From contig NZ_CP012623.1 of assembly GCF_001280305.1 (NCBI RefSeq), forward strand, positions 3,713,137-3,777,136: DNA of 64,000 nt, written 5' to 3'. This document shows positions 1 to 6,392 of the stretch, piece by piece. The DNA is from Hymenobacter sp. DG25A. Its GTDB lineage: Bacteria; Bacteroidota; Bacteroidia; Cytophagales; Hymenobacteraceae. Position numbers and translations under genes: made by a program. The notes under the pieces are model-generated. The model was not told where the DNA came from. It was given only the letters and a program-made list of their open reading frames with translations, and did not search any database. Every line of letters begins with the position of its first letter. Position 1 is the stretch's first letter.

Positions 1-49
1 CCGCTGTAAGGCCGGCCAGCCCACCCCCTATAATGAGTACATCCTGCAT
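1..49 (-). CDS. FAD/NAD(P)-dependent oxidoreductase, N-terminal fragment
   Basis: Only the first 16 codons lie in the window; the gene continues past the left edge. The frame begins with ATG at 49 on the minus strand and reads MQDVLIIGGGLAGLTA. This is a beta strand followed by a GxGxxG glycine-rich dinucleotide loop, the usual extreme N-terminus of a Rossmann-fold flavoprotein. Families that begin this way include geranylgeranyl-reductase-like, monooxygenase and amine-oxidase flavoproteins, and nothing visible separates them. It is divergent from the next gene. Confidence 0.6.
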   Translation of the reverse strand, partial: MQDVLIIGGGLAGLTA

Positions 50-144
50 GCTTACATGAAAAAAAATATCGGAAAAGCTAAAGTGCATGCAGCTTTTATC
101 CCAAAGAAAGTATATATAGCTAATCAGTTTCACAATTAGGTGGT

Positions 145-152
145 TACCTTTG
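145..152 (+). promoter_or_regulatory. Possible -7 promoter element (TACCTTTG)
   Basis: TACCTTTG fits the Bacteroidota -7 consensus TAnnTTTG. No TTG is found at the expected 19-21 bases upstream, so only half of the promoter is supported. If used, transcription would begin near 158. That rules out the GTG at 140 as a start and agrees with the signal-peptide ATG at 224. Confidence 0.3.
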
Positions 153-223
153 TAAACCTAACCGAATACTTCACGTTACCCAAGTATCCGGCCCCTGAAT
201 TTGCCCACACGCTACTGCCTGCT

Positions 224-598
224 ATGATGAAACTCCTACGCTATATTTTGTTGCTATGTCTCTTGTGCGTTGGCCCATTACGCATGAGTATTCCGGCTGC
301 TATAGCCCAACCGGCAACCAAGCCCACGGCTAAAACCGCCCTGGAGGAAAAAAGTCTTTTGGTGTTTCCTAACCCCAGTACGGGTATTGTGCATATCTCT
401 ATTTCCGGGGCCGAAGGCCGCAAAATGGAGCTGCGCATTCTGAACGTTATTGGAACGGTTATCTACCGGGAATCACTCACAGAGCTGAACGACCGTTTTA
501 CCAAAACGCTGGACTTAAGCAAGTTTGCCAGCGGATTGTATTACGTTAAGTTGGAGTCTGATGAGAGCAGCACCATGCGCAAGCTGGTCATCCGCTAA
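224..598 (+). CDS. Secreted protein consisting almost only of a T9SS type A sorting domain
   Basis: The protein is 124 residues long from ATG 224. It has a signal peptide (about residues 1-29, charged start then a Leu/Cys-rich core, ending near AIAQ), a short Thr/Ala/Lys linker, and then a domain that fills the rest of the chain. That domain is a Por-secretion-type C-terminal signal: it opens with VFPNPSTG, passes through a LRILNVIG strand and a LDLSKFASGLYYVKL segment, and ends in MRKLVIR. T9SS CTDs are about 75-80 residues long and normally follow a large cargo, but here no cargo domain remains. An in-frame GTG at 140 would add 28 residues before the signal peptide and is less likely. Followed by an intrinsic terminator. 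Confidence 0.8.
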   Translation: MMKLLRYILLLCLLCVGPLRMSIPAAIAQPATKPTAKTALEEKSLLVFPNPSTGIVHISISGAEGRKMELRILNVIGTVIYRESLTELNDRFTKTLDLSKFASGLYYVKLESDESSTMRKLVIR

Positions 599-620
599 AG
601 TAGGCTGTACGTCCTCCTTC

Positions 621-654
621 AAAAAAGCCGCCTCCTTACCGGGGCGGCTTTTTT
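621..654 (+). terminator. Rho-independent terminator after the sorting-domain gene
   Basis: A-tract, GCCGCC stem, short loop, GGCGGC and a T-run, 23 bases past the stop codon at 598. Confidence 0.75.
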
Positions 655-704
655 ATTGTTGCACTCTGGCGGGAAAGGTAGCAGCCGGCGCCATAATCTT
701 GTTC

Positions 705-745
705 AAAAAAAAGCGGTGCCTCCCGGGGAAAGCACCGCTTTAAAA
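705..745 (-). terminator. Rho-independent terminator for the minus-strand small gene
   Basis: AAGCGGTGC (711-719) pairs with GCACCGCTT (732-740). The longest T-run appears when read on the minus strand, directly downstream of the small ORF ending at 761. It probably also backs up the plus-strand terminator before it. Confidence 0.6.
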
Positions 746-760
746 AGTTACAACGGAGGC

Positions 761-877
761 CTAACGGCGCCGTGCCGGAACGGGTACCGGCTGTAGGGCG
801 GTGTGCCGGGTGGGCCAGGAATGGCGCAACACCAGGGTAGCTACAAGGGAAATTCCCGCGAAAATGGCCAGTGACAT
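761..877 (-). CDS. Small single-span membrane protein, 38 aa (hypothetical)
   Basis: This minus-strand ORF runs from ATG 877 to TAG 761. Residues 2-17 are strongly hydrophobic (SLAIFAGISLVATLVL), enough for one membrane span. They are followed by a tail rich in Arg, His and Pro that ends PVPARRR. A positive C-terminus would suggest N-out/C-in topology. A good intrinsic terminator lies 16 bases past the stop on the same strand, which is the main support that this is a transcribed gene. No family is recognised. Confidence 0.45.
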   Translation of the reverse strand: MSLAIFAGISLVATLVLRHSWPTRHTALQPVPVPARRR

Positions 878-1061
878 AGGGTTCAGGGCTAAAAGACAGA
901 ACAAAAAAAACAACTACTCAAGTCAACTTCTTCCAGGCAAACGACACGGTGAAGCAGCTATTATAAGTTCAACCCCTAAACAGAGCAGCAGGTTTCGTAA
1001 GCCCGACAATGCGCACGGATAACCTGCCATATTTGTACCCAAATAGTGCTGTTCCGTTTTT

Positions 1062-1916
1062 ATGCTGCGAGTTGATTACTGCCGGGCTGGGTTACTGCTT
1101 TTTATGACGATGCTGGCCGCCTGTACCGAACAGGAGCCGACTGCCGGAGGGCCGGCCACGCGGGACGACAACCTGGCCCTGGGCAATCCCAGCGGGGCAG
1201 TGGCAGATGCCACCCAATATGGGAATTACCTGTTGGTGAAGCCCCAGTACACGCTGAGCTACCACCGCGACCGGGGCACGCCCAACTGGGTGAGCTGGCA
1301 CCTGAGCTCGGCTTGGCTGGGTTCTGCCGCCCGCCAGGACGACTTCCGGGCCGACAACACGCTGCCCGCCGGCTGGTATCAGGTATCGGCTTCCAGCTAC
1401 TCCGGCTCGGGCTTCGATCGGGGCCACAACTGCCCCTCCGCCGACCGCACCGGCTCCAGCAGCGACAACTCGGCCACCTTCCTGATGAGCAACATGATTC
1501 CGCAGGCCCCGCAGAATAACCAGCAGACGTGGGCCAGCCTGGAGAACTACTGCCGCACCCTGGTTAACAGCGGTAATGAGCTCTATATCACCATGGGCCA
1601 GTATGGGAAAGGCGGCACAGGCTCGGCCGGCTACTACACCACCCTTAGCAGCGGGCATGTAACCGTGCCCAAGCGTATCTGGAAGGTCATTGTGGTGCTG
1701 CCCAACGGCACGGGCGATGCGGCCCGGGTAACCAGTAGCACACGGGTTATTGCTGTGGATACGCCCAACGATAATAGCTTGAACCCCAACTGGAGTACCT
1801 ACCGCACCAGCGTGGATGCCATTGAGCAAGCCACTGGCTACGACCTGCTATCTGCAGTATCTGGTACTGTGCAGAACACCCTCGAAGCAAAAGTGGATAA
1901 CGGCCCGGTACAATAA
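1062..1916 (+). CDS. DNA/RNA non-specific endonuclease, lipoprotein
   Basis: The 284-residue protein belongs to the beta-beta-alpha-metal (NUC1/Endonuclease_NS) family, which cuts DNA and RNA without sequence preference using a Mg-bound His. It starts with a lipoprotein signal whose lipobox is LAAC near residue 21, so the mature enzyme should be anchored to a membrane by a lipid. The catalytic signature DRGH is present (RGHNCPSADRT, about residues 123-133), followed by SNMIPQAPQNNQQTW, which supplies the metal-binding Asn, and by LYITMGQYG. Members of this family in Bacteroidota are usually exported and scavenge nucleic acid. No inhibitor gene is adjacent, as expected for an exported nuclease. 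The start was chosen because it directly precedes the lipoprotein signal. Confidence 0.9.
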   Translation: MLRVDYCRAGLLLFMTMLAACTEQEPTAGGPATRDDNLALGNPSGAVADATQYGNYLLVKPQYTLSYHRDRGTPNWVSWHLSSAWLGSAARQDDFRADNTLPAGWYQVSASSYSGSGFDRGHNCPSADRTGSSSDNSATFLMSNMIPQAPQNNQQTWASLENYCRTLVNSGNELYITMGQYGKGGTGSAGYYTTLSSGHVTVPKRIWKVIVVLPNGTGDAARVTSSTRVIAVDTPNDNSLNPNWSTYRTSVDAIEQATGYDLLSAVSGTVQNTLEAKVDNGPVQ

Positions 1917-2047
1917 GCTGCCGGCAGGGCAGATCTGCGGTTGTTGTATATAAAATGTTGTCATTAACCGGCTGATGCTCAAACCATCTGGCGTCTTCAT
2001 CGTAAGCCAGTCTGGTGAGTATTTTTGAAGTTTACTGGGATTGAAGT

Positions 2048-2079
2048 CAAGCCGCGCTGCAACGCGGCTTGTTTCGTTT
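2048..2079 (+). terminator. Intrinsic terminator downstream of the endonuclease gene
   Basis: The inverted repeat AAGCCGCG...CGCGGCTT has a very short loop and is followed by GTTTCGTTT. It lies about 130 bases past the endonuclease stop. Confidence 0.55.
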
Positions 2080-2157
2080 ATAGCTGCCAGGGCAACGGGA
2101 TGCTATATCAGGCTCAGGCCGGCGGCTTTCTGGTATAACCATCTGGCTCTGTAACAC

Positions 2158-2193
2158 AAAAAAGCCTCCCCAATTCCTGAGGAGGCTTTTGTT
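2158..2193 (-). terminator. Terminator of the DUF4468-like gene
   Basis: AAAAGCCTCC and GGAGGCTTTT flank a 12-base loop. On the minus strand it ends in six T, 16 bases after the stop codon at 2209. Confidence 0.75.
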
Positions 2194-2208
2194 GAAAGTG
2201 ATGGCTAC

Positions 2209-2787
2209 TCACTGCCCGTCCGAGCCGGGCAGGCCCACGGTGCTGTCGTCCGTAACGGGCATGCTGTTCATATAGGAGCGGAAGCTCATGGAAATTTCGC
2301 TGGCCAGGGCAGTGGCCTGGGCTCTTACGCGCCGGTCGTTGTGGGTGCGCGAGTTGCTGCGCTCCTGCGCCAACTGGGCGATATACTCATCAAGCGGCAC
2401 GGAGGCGGTTGGATTCTCGGGGTCAGTTATGCAGCGGAAAGAGCCCACGCTATAGGTATAGCCCTGCTCCGTACAGCGAAATACGAACTCAAAGCGTACC
2501 GTGAACTCCTGGTCTTTGCCGGATGCCGTAACCGGCGTCACCTTGCTGGTACCGGTTACCCGGACCTCGCCGGTAGCCGCATCCTTTCGGAAATCTGTTT
2601 TGGGGCCAAAGGCAAAGCGGTTTTCCACCCAGTTGGCTCCGCGCAAAAACAGGGCATTCTTGCCCGGTTCGGGGGCTGGTACCTGCTCACTGTATCCCAC
2701 GGGAGCGGAGTCAGACGTTTGCGCACGAAGGGGAGCCGAGAAAAAAAGCATCCCGCAGCATACCAGAGAAAGTAAGGTTGTTTTCAT
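2209..2787 (-). CDS. Exported protein with a DUF4468-like domain
   Basis: A 192-residue protein with a clear Sec signal peptide (residues 1-23, cleaved after APLRAQ). The central part has the pattern LFLRGANWVENRF, then several alternating polar/hydrophobic strands, then FEFVFRCTEQGYTYSVGSF. This is like the TBP-like-fold DUF4468 domain common in exported Bacteroidota proteins. The last 60 residues are polar and probably helical. The biochemical role of the family is unknown. The protein sits alone, with its own terminator and an AT-rich region upstream. The family assignment rests on pattern only. Confidence 0.6.
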   Translation of the reverse strand: MKTTLLSLVCCGMLFFSAPLRAQTSDSAPVGYSEQVPAPEPGKNALFLRGANWVENRFAFGPKTDFRKDAATGEVRVTGTSKVTPVTASGKDQEFTVRFEFVFRCTEQGYTYSVGSFRCITDPENPTASVPLDEYIAQLAQERSNSRTHNDRRVRAQATALASEISMSFRSYMNSMPVTDDSTVGLPGSDGQ

Positions 2788-3248
2788 AAACAGAGAGGAG
2801 CGTATGTGCGTGAAAAACCAACTGGAGAATAAAGGTACTATATCTATTGTTATTGCACATTACAAAGTCTGTTATCTATTTGTTAAAATACCAGAAATTG
2901 TGTTTTAATAATACAGGTATGCTCAGTGATTATAAGTAGCTTAACTGAAAAGCAAGGTGCAGATAAAATAGTTTCGGGTTTCTGATGAGCTTGGACAAGC
3001 ATTTTCACTGATCAAAGGCGGCTGGAAAGATGTCGGATTTACGGACCTTTTATAGCAGAAAGTATGATTGTTTTTCGGGATGATAATCAGCATCAGCGCT
3101 GGCAAAATCCTGGTATTTTTTCTGCTTTTGAGCTTGGTAGTGCGTTGATAGTCATGGTGCTATAGCGGGAGGCAGCGGGCGGCTACCTGGAGGGTGCAGT
3201 GGAGGCGTGTAAGATTCCGGCAACAAGAAAAATTATGTTACCCCATTG
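2788..3248. other. AT-rich intergenic region without a supported gene
   Basis: This stretch is clearly richer in A and T than its surroundings. The left end must hold the promoter of the minus-strand gene at 2209-2787; TACCTTTA, read on the minus strand about 50 bases upstream of its ATG, is a possible -7 box. Only tiny overlapping ORFs occur near 3064-3164, and I do not call them. Confidence 0.5.
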
Positions 3249-3278
3249 TTGCGCCATCAAAAAGTAGTTGTAGATTTG
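3249..3278 (+). promoter_or_regulatory. Bacteroidota-type promoter, full consensus match
   Basis: TTG at 3249-3251, a 19-base spacer, then TAGATTTG at 3271-3278. This equals the published Bacteroidota sigma-ABfr consensus TTG-N19-TAnnTTTG without mismatch. Transcription should begin near 3284. No good ORF begins soon after it. Confidence 0.6.
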
Positions 3279-3283
3279 GCCTG

Positions 3284-3367
3284 TGCTTCAGATACACCCC
3301 AACATCTAATGAAGCGCGGGACTCGACATAACGAGGTCCTGCGAAAAGGCCGAGAGGTCTTTTGCTT
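3284..3367 (+). ncRNA. Candidate small RNA
   Basis: A structured stretch between a consensus promoter and a terminator-like hairpin. GGAC...GTCC with an inner CG/CG pair forms one stem (about 3329-3340). AAAAGGCC-GAGA-GGTCTTTT (3344-3363) forms a second, terminator-like one. A frame that begins with ATG at 3310 runs through the hairpins, but its Phe-rich translation does not look like a protein. The RNA could equally be a leader of the 49-residue ORF downstream at 3516. Confidence 0.35.
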
Positions 3368-3411
3368 TATTGACTCTTTTGTTTTTTCTGGATTTCCCGT
3401 CTTTGCCGCTC

Positions 3412-3434
3412 CGGTTTTCGAAGCGGTTTTTTTG
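3412..3434 (+). terminator. Second hairpin with T-run downstream of the candidate RNA
   Basis: CCGCT...AGCGG with a TTTT loop region and one internal mismatch, followed by seven T. It may end read-through from the candidate RNA. Confidence 0.45.
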
Positions 3435-3515
3435 TGTCCAATCGGGTCGGTTGGCGCAGTGGGAGCCTCATGCTCTGCCGTTTTCTAAACCATCAATCCA
3501 TACCTGATCCAACCC

Positions 3516-3665
3516 ATGAACGACAATACCACCCTTGCCCAGGAGATGGTAGCCGCCGCTCCTGGCGCCACCCGCAACGTCAACCTGAGCACTGACTCCA
3601 AGCGCATGGCCGTCATCAAAATATGGGATGCTATGTTCCACGCATCCTGCAAGTACAAAACGTAA
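3516..3665 (+). CDS. Small hypothetical protein, 49 aa
   Basis: An ATG-to-TAA frame of 49 residues starting MNDNTTLAQEMVAAAPG. It has codon usage like its neighbours, no hydrophobic stretch, and a mixed C-terminal half (STDSKRMAVIKIWDAMFHASCKYKT, split here as STDSKRMAVIK and IWDAMFHASCKYKT). An intrinsic terminator begins 19 bases after the stop. The nearest promoter seen is at 3249-3278, with a terminator-like hairpin in between. I do not recognise the family. A soluble, possibly regulatory, small protein is the most that can be said. Confidence 0.5.
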   Translation: MNDNTTLAQEMVAAAPGATRNVNLSTDSKRMAVIKIWDAMFHASCKYKT

Positions 3666-3684
3666 TCTAACTTCCCTTCTCCGC

Positions 3685-3716
3685 AAGCGTCCGGCTCTGC
3701 CGGGCGCTTTGCTTTT
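3685..3716 (+). terminator. Intrinsic terminator after the 49-aa gene
   Basis: AAGCGTCCGGC and GCCGGGCGCTT pair around a TCT loop with one T:G pair, followed by TGCTTTT. Confidence 0.7.
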
Positions 3717-3906
3717 AGGGCAGTTCAAGCCCAAGCATAACCAGCGGAACCGGCCTCTCTTTTATTCCCTGCGGCGCCAGCCAACGGGCGGGTGGTTCTG
3801 GAATGACAGCCTTGAACTTAGGGGAAATTGGTGAAAGTGCTGTCAGGAAGGAGCCACCCCTTGAGGTCAGGAAAAGCGCCCGCAGAATTTCTTAACTTGA
3901 ATCATC

Positions 3907-4770
3907 ATGCAACTCGGTACTCTTACTTTACAAAGCCCCGTTTGCCTGGCCGCCGCGCCGTGGCAGCTACCCACGGGGCCCGCTTACGAGCGTCTGGGAG
4001 CTATTTTTACCCGTACCGTGACTATGGAGCCCAAGCCCGGGCTCTATGAGGAAGGTATCTGGCAGGTGAATGAGCAAACCCTGCTCAACGCCACCAACAT
4101 GCGCACGGAAAGCGCCGAAATTCTGGTGCAGGAGCATTTGGCTCACCTGCTCAGCTACGGCGTGCCCGTGTTTGTGAGCATCACCGCTCCCGGCATCCCC
4201 GGCTTCCGCAAAATTGCCCGCTTTCTGGCCCGGGAAGTCGGCGCGCAGATAGCCGGCGTGGAAGTCTACATCACCCAACCCGACACGGGAAAGGGCGAAG
4301 AACTGACCGCCAAGTTTGTGCGCGACGCCACCCAGGCCGTGCGCAACGAACTGGGCCCCGATGCCGCCATTATTGTGAAGCTGCCGCCGTGGCCCGAGCA
4401 TATCCGCGGCCTCGCGCTGGGCGCCCAGGAAGGCGGCGCTACCGCGCTGGCAGCTACCAACCTGCTTAAAGCCCTGCACCTGCCGGAAGATGCTACCGCC
4501 GCTCCCGTGGCCGGTGGCTTGTCGGGCGAGGCCCTGCGGCCCGTAGCCCTGCGCTGCGTGTGGGAGCTGGCGCATGATGAACAGATTACGCTGCCCATTT
4601 TTGGTACCGGCGGCGTGTTTACCGCCGCCCATGTAACCGACTACCTGCGCTGCGGTGCCAGTGCCGTGCAGGTGGCCAGCGGCGAGTGGCTGGAGCCTGG
4701 CCTGTCGGCCCGACTGGCTATGGAATGTGACCACACCCACCCTAAAACTGCTTCCGCATGGAAAAGCTGA
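3907..4770 (+). CDS. Dihydroorotate dehydrogenase-like protein lacking the catalytic loop (PyrD family)
   Basis: The 287 residues follow the class 1B PyrD barrel from end to end: an N-terminal LTLQSPVCLAAAPW strand, IVKLPPW, GGLSGEALRPVALR, and the FMN-phosphate motifs FGTGG and RCGASAVQV. PyrD oxidises dihydroorotate to orotate using FMN. However, the active-site loop that normally reads N-x-S-C-P-N here reads VYITQPDTG. The catalytic Cys and both orotate-binding Asn are therefore replaced, and the usual Lys after strand 2 is Arg (FTRTVT). FMN binding looks intact but the normal reaction is doubtful, so another PyrD probably exists elsewhere in the genome. The gene overlaps pyrF by 13 bases and should be co-transcribed with it. 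Confidence 0.75.
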   Translation: MQLGTLTLQSPVCLAAAPWQLPTGPAYERLGAIFTRTVTMEPKPGLYEEGIWQVNEQTLLNATNMRTESAEILVQEHLAHLLSYGVPVFVSITAPGIPGFRKIARFLAREVGAQIAGVEVYITQPDTGKGEELTAKFVRDATQAVRNELGPDAAIIVKLPPWPEHIRGLALGAQEGGATALAATNLLKALHLPEDATAAPVAGGLSGEALRPVALRCVWELAHDEQITLPIFGTGGVFTAAHVTDYLRCGASAVQVASGEWLEPGLSARLAMECDHTHPKTASAWKS

Positions 4771-5522
4771 TTCAACGTGTTCAGTACGCAAACTCGCTGC
4801 TTTGCGTGGGCCTCGACCCCGTAGGCGACGATGCGCAGGTAGCCCGCCGGCTGGCCGAAGTCATTGACCAGACTCATGATTATGCCGCCGCTTTCAAGCC
4901 TAATCTGGCCTTTTTCCTGAGCCGGGAAGATGGCGTGAAGCTGCTGCGCGAAACCGTGCAGCGCATCCCCGAAAGCATCCCGGTTATCCTGGACGGCAAG
5001 TTCGGCGACATAGCCAACACCGCAGACCACTACGCCCGCTTCGCCTATGACATCATTGGGGCCGATGGCGTGACGGTGAATCCCTATATGGGCGACGACG
5101 CTATTCTGCCCTTCGCTCTCCCCGGCAAAATGGTGTTTGTGCTGGCCAAAACCTCCAACAAACCTGCTCACTCCCTGCAGGATGTAGCCCTCACCCGGGG
5201 CGGCTCCCTTTCCGATTGCGCGGCCCGCGTGGCCCGTAAGCTGGACGAAGAGCATGGCGGCGGTATTGGGCTGGTAGTTGGTGCCACCAACGCCGAAGCC
5301 GTGGGCCGGATGCGTGCCATCAGCCCGAAGCAGTGGTTCTTGGTGCCCGGCGTGGGCGCCCAGGGCGGCGACCTGCAGGCTACCCTACGCGCCGGCCTGC
5401 GCCCCGATGGCTCCGGTTTGCTGATCAACACTTCCCGCGCTTTGTGGCAGGCGGCCGATGCCGCCGCCGCCGCCCGGGAATTGGTCGAGCAAATCAACCA
5501 GTTCCGGCCGGTAACAGTGTAG
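4758..5522 (+). CDS. pyrF: Orotidine 5'-phosphate decarboxylase
   Basis: This enzyme decarboxylates OMP to UMP, the last step of de novo pyrimidine synthesis. The protein has 254 residues and belongs to the longer type 2 group of PyrF (about 270 residues). The catalytic DxKxxD array appears as ILDGKFGDIANTADHYA (about residues 75-92). The substrate-binding parts AAFKPNLAFF, GVTVNPYMGDDA and the phosphate-gripping LVPGVGAQGGD follow. Its start lies inside the end of the preceding PyrD-like gene. The TAG stop forms the first bases of a palindromic repeat element, so the element abuts or was inserted at the very end of the gene. Confidence 0.95.
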   Translation: MEKLIQRVQYANSLLCVGLDPVGDDAQVARRLAEVIDQTHDYAAAFKPNLAFFLSREDGVKLLRETVQRIPESIPVILDGKFGDIANTADHYARFAYDIIGADGVTVNPYMGDDAILPFALPGKMVFVLAKTSNKPAHSLQDVALTRGGSLSDCAARVARKLDEEHGGGIGLVVGATNAEAVGRMRAISPKQWFLVPGVGAQGGDLQATLRAGLRPDGSGLLINTSRALWQAADAAAAARELVEQINQFRPVTV

Positions 5523-5621
5523 CGCGAAGCTCCGGCTTCGCGCATGAGCGTAGCGAGTAGCCGGAACCGCGCCATATTAGGAACTCGCTCTGCTCGTGCG
5601 CGAAGCCGGAGCTTCGCGCTA
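5520..5621. repeat. Intergenic palindromic element with perfect 25-bp arms
   Basis: 5520-5544 and 5597-5621 are exact reverse complements (25 bp). Each arm is itself partly self-complementary (GCGAAGCTCCGGCTTCGC). The inner parts also pair imperfectly. The left arm supplies the pyrF stop codon. The form is that of a REP/BIME-like dispersed element. It lies between two genes expected to be co-transcribed and could affect mRNA processing. Confidence 0.75.
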
Positions 5622-5652
5622 TTTCCACACCTTTCATCCTACAGTACCACCC

Positions 5653-6267
5653 TTGAGTTCCACCCACACCACCCTCACCCCGGCAACCCTGGAGCAGCAA
5701 TTGCTGCAGGAAGATGCGCTGCTGCGCGGGCACTTTCGCCTTTCCTCCGGCCTGCATTCCGACACCTATGTGCAGTGTGCCCGATTCCTGCGCCGGCCCG
5801 ATCTGGCTGCCCCGGCTGCCCAACAGCTGGCTGATATGATTCGTGAAGCCGGTTTGCAGCCGGATCTGGTAGTAGGCCCGGCTATGGGCGGCGTAGTCAT
5901 TGGCTACGAGCTGGCCCGGCAGCTGGGCGTGCCCGGCATATTTACCGAGCGGGATGATACGGGGCAGATGACCCTGCGCCGCGGCTTTACCGTGGAGCCC
6001 GGCCAGCAGATTATCATTGCAGAAGATGTAGTGACTACCGGCAAGAGCACCAATGAGGTAGCCCGCGTGTTGGAAGGGATGGGCGCAAAAGTTTTGGCCG
6101 TGGCGAGTTTAATTGACCGCACGGGTGGGGATGCTGCGCTGAATTTTCCGAACTTTGCCCTGCTGCCGGTAACGGCGGCTACCTACGCACCCGATGATTG
6201 CCCGCTGTGCCGGGCAGGTATTCCGGTGGTAAAGCCTGGCAGTCGGCCAGATAAAGCGTTTTCTTAA
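5653..6267 (+). CDS. pyrE: Orotate phosphoribosyltransferase
   Basis: PyrE joins orotate to PRPP to give OMP, the substrate of PyrF just upstream. The PRPP-binding signature is present as IIIAEDVVTTGKSTNE, and the N-terminal substrate region as FRLSSGLHSDTYVQC. An open frame extends upstream to 5596, but those codons lie in the palindromic repeat. The TTG at 5653 gives 204 residues, matching the usual length of about 210, and is preferred; no ATG is available nearby. The upstream repeat separates pyrE from pyrF by 130 bases, yet strand and function argue for one unit. Confidence 0.92.
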   Translation: MSSTHTTLTPATLEQQLLQEDALLRGHFRLSSGLHSDTYVQCARFLRRPDLAAPAAQQLADMIREAGLQPDLVVGPAMGGVVIGYELARQLGVPGIFTERDDTGQMTLRRGFTVEPGQQIIIAEDVVTTGKSTNEVARVLEGMGAKVLAVASLIDRTGGDAALNFPNFALLPVTAATYAPDDCPLCRAGIPVVKPGSRPDKAFS

Positions 6268-6392
6268 ACCTACTACGGCGCAAGCGGCTCCGGAGCAAGG
6301 CATTTTCGGCGTACCCTGCGTGGGTATGCTTCCTCACGGTGGCACTTTCGCCGCAGCGTGGGAAACCCGAAAAATAGATAAACACCCATCTT

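Noticed and set aside
3064-3164. Two tiny overlapping frames, one giving a 22-residue hydrophobic peptide (3080-3148) and one of 33 residues
   Set aside because: They overlap in different frames in AT-rich DNA and have neither promoter nor terminator; chance cannot be excluded.
3246-3488. An 80-codon frame over the candidate small RNA
   Set aside because: It starts upstream of the predicted transcription start and runs through two hairpins; the Phe/Val-rich translation has no protein-like pattern.
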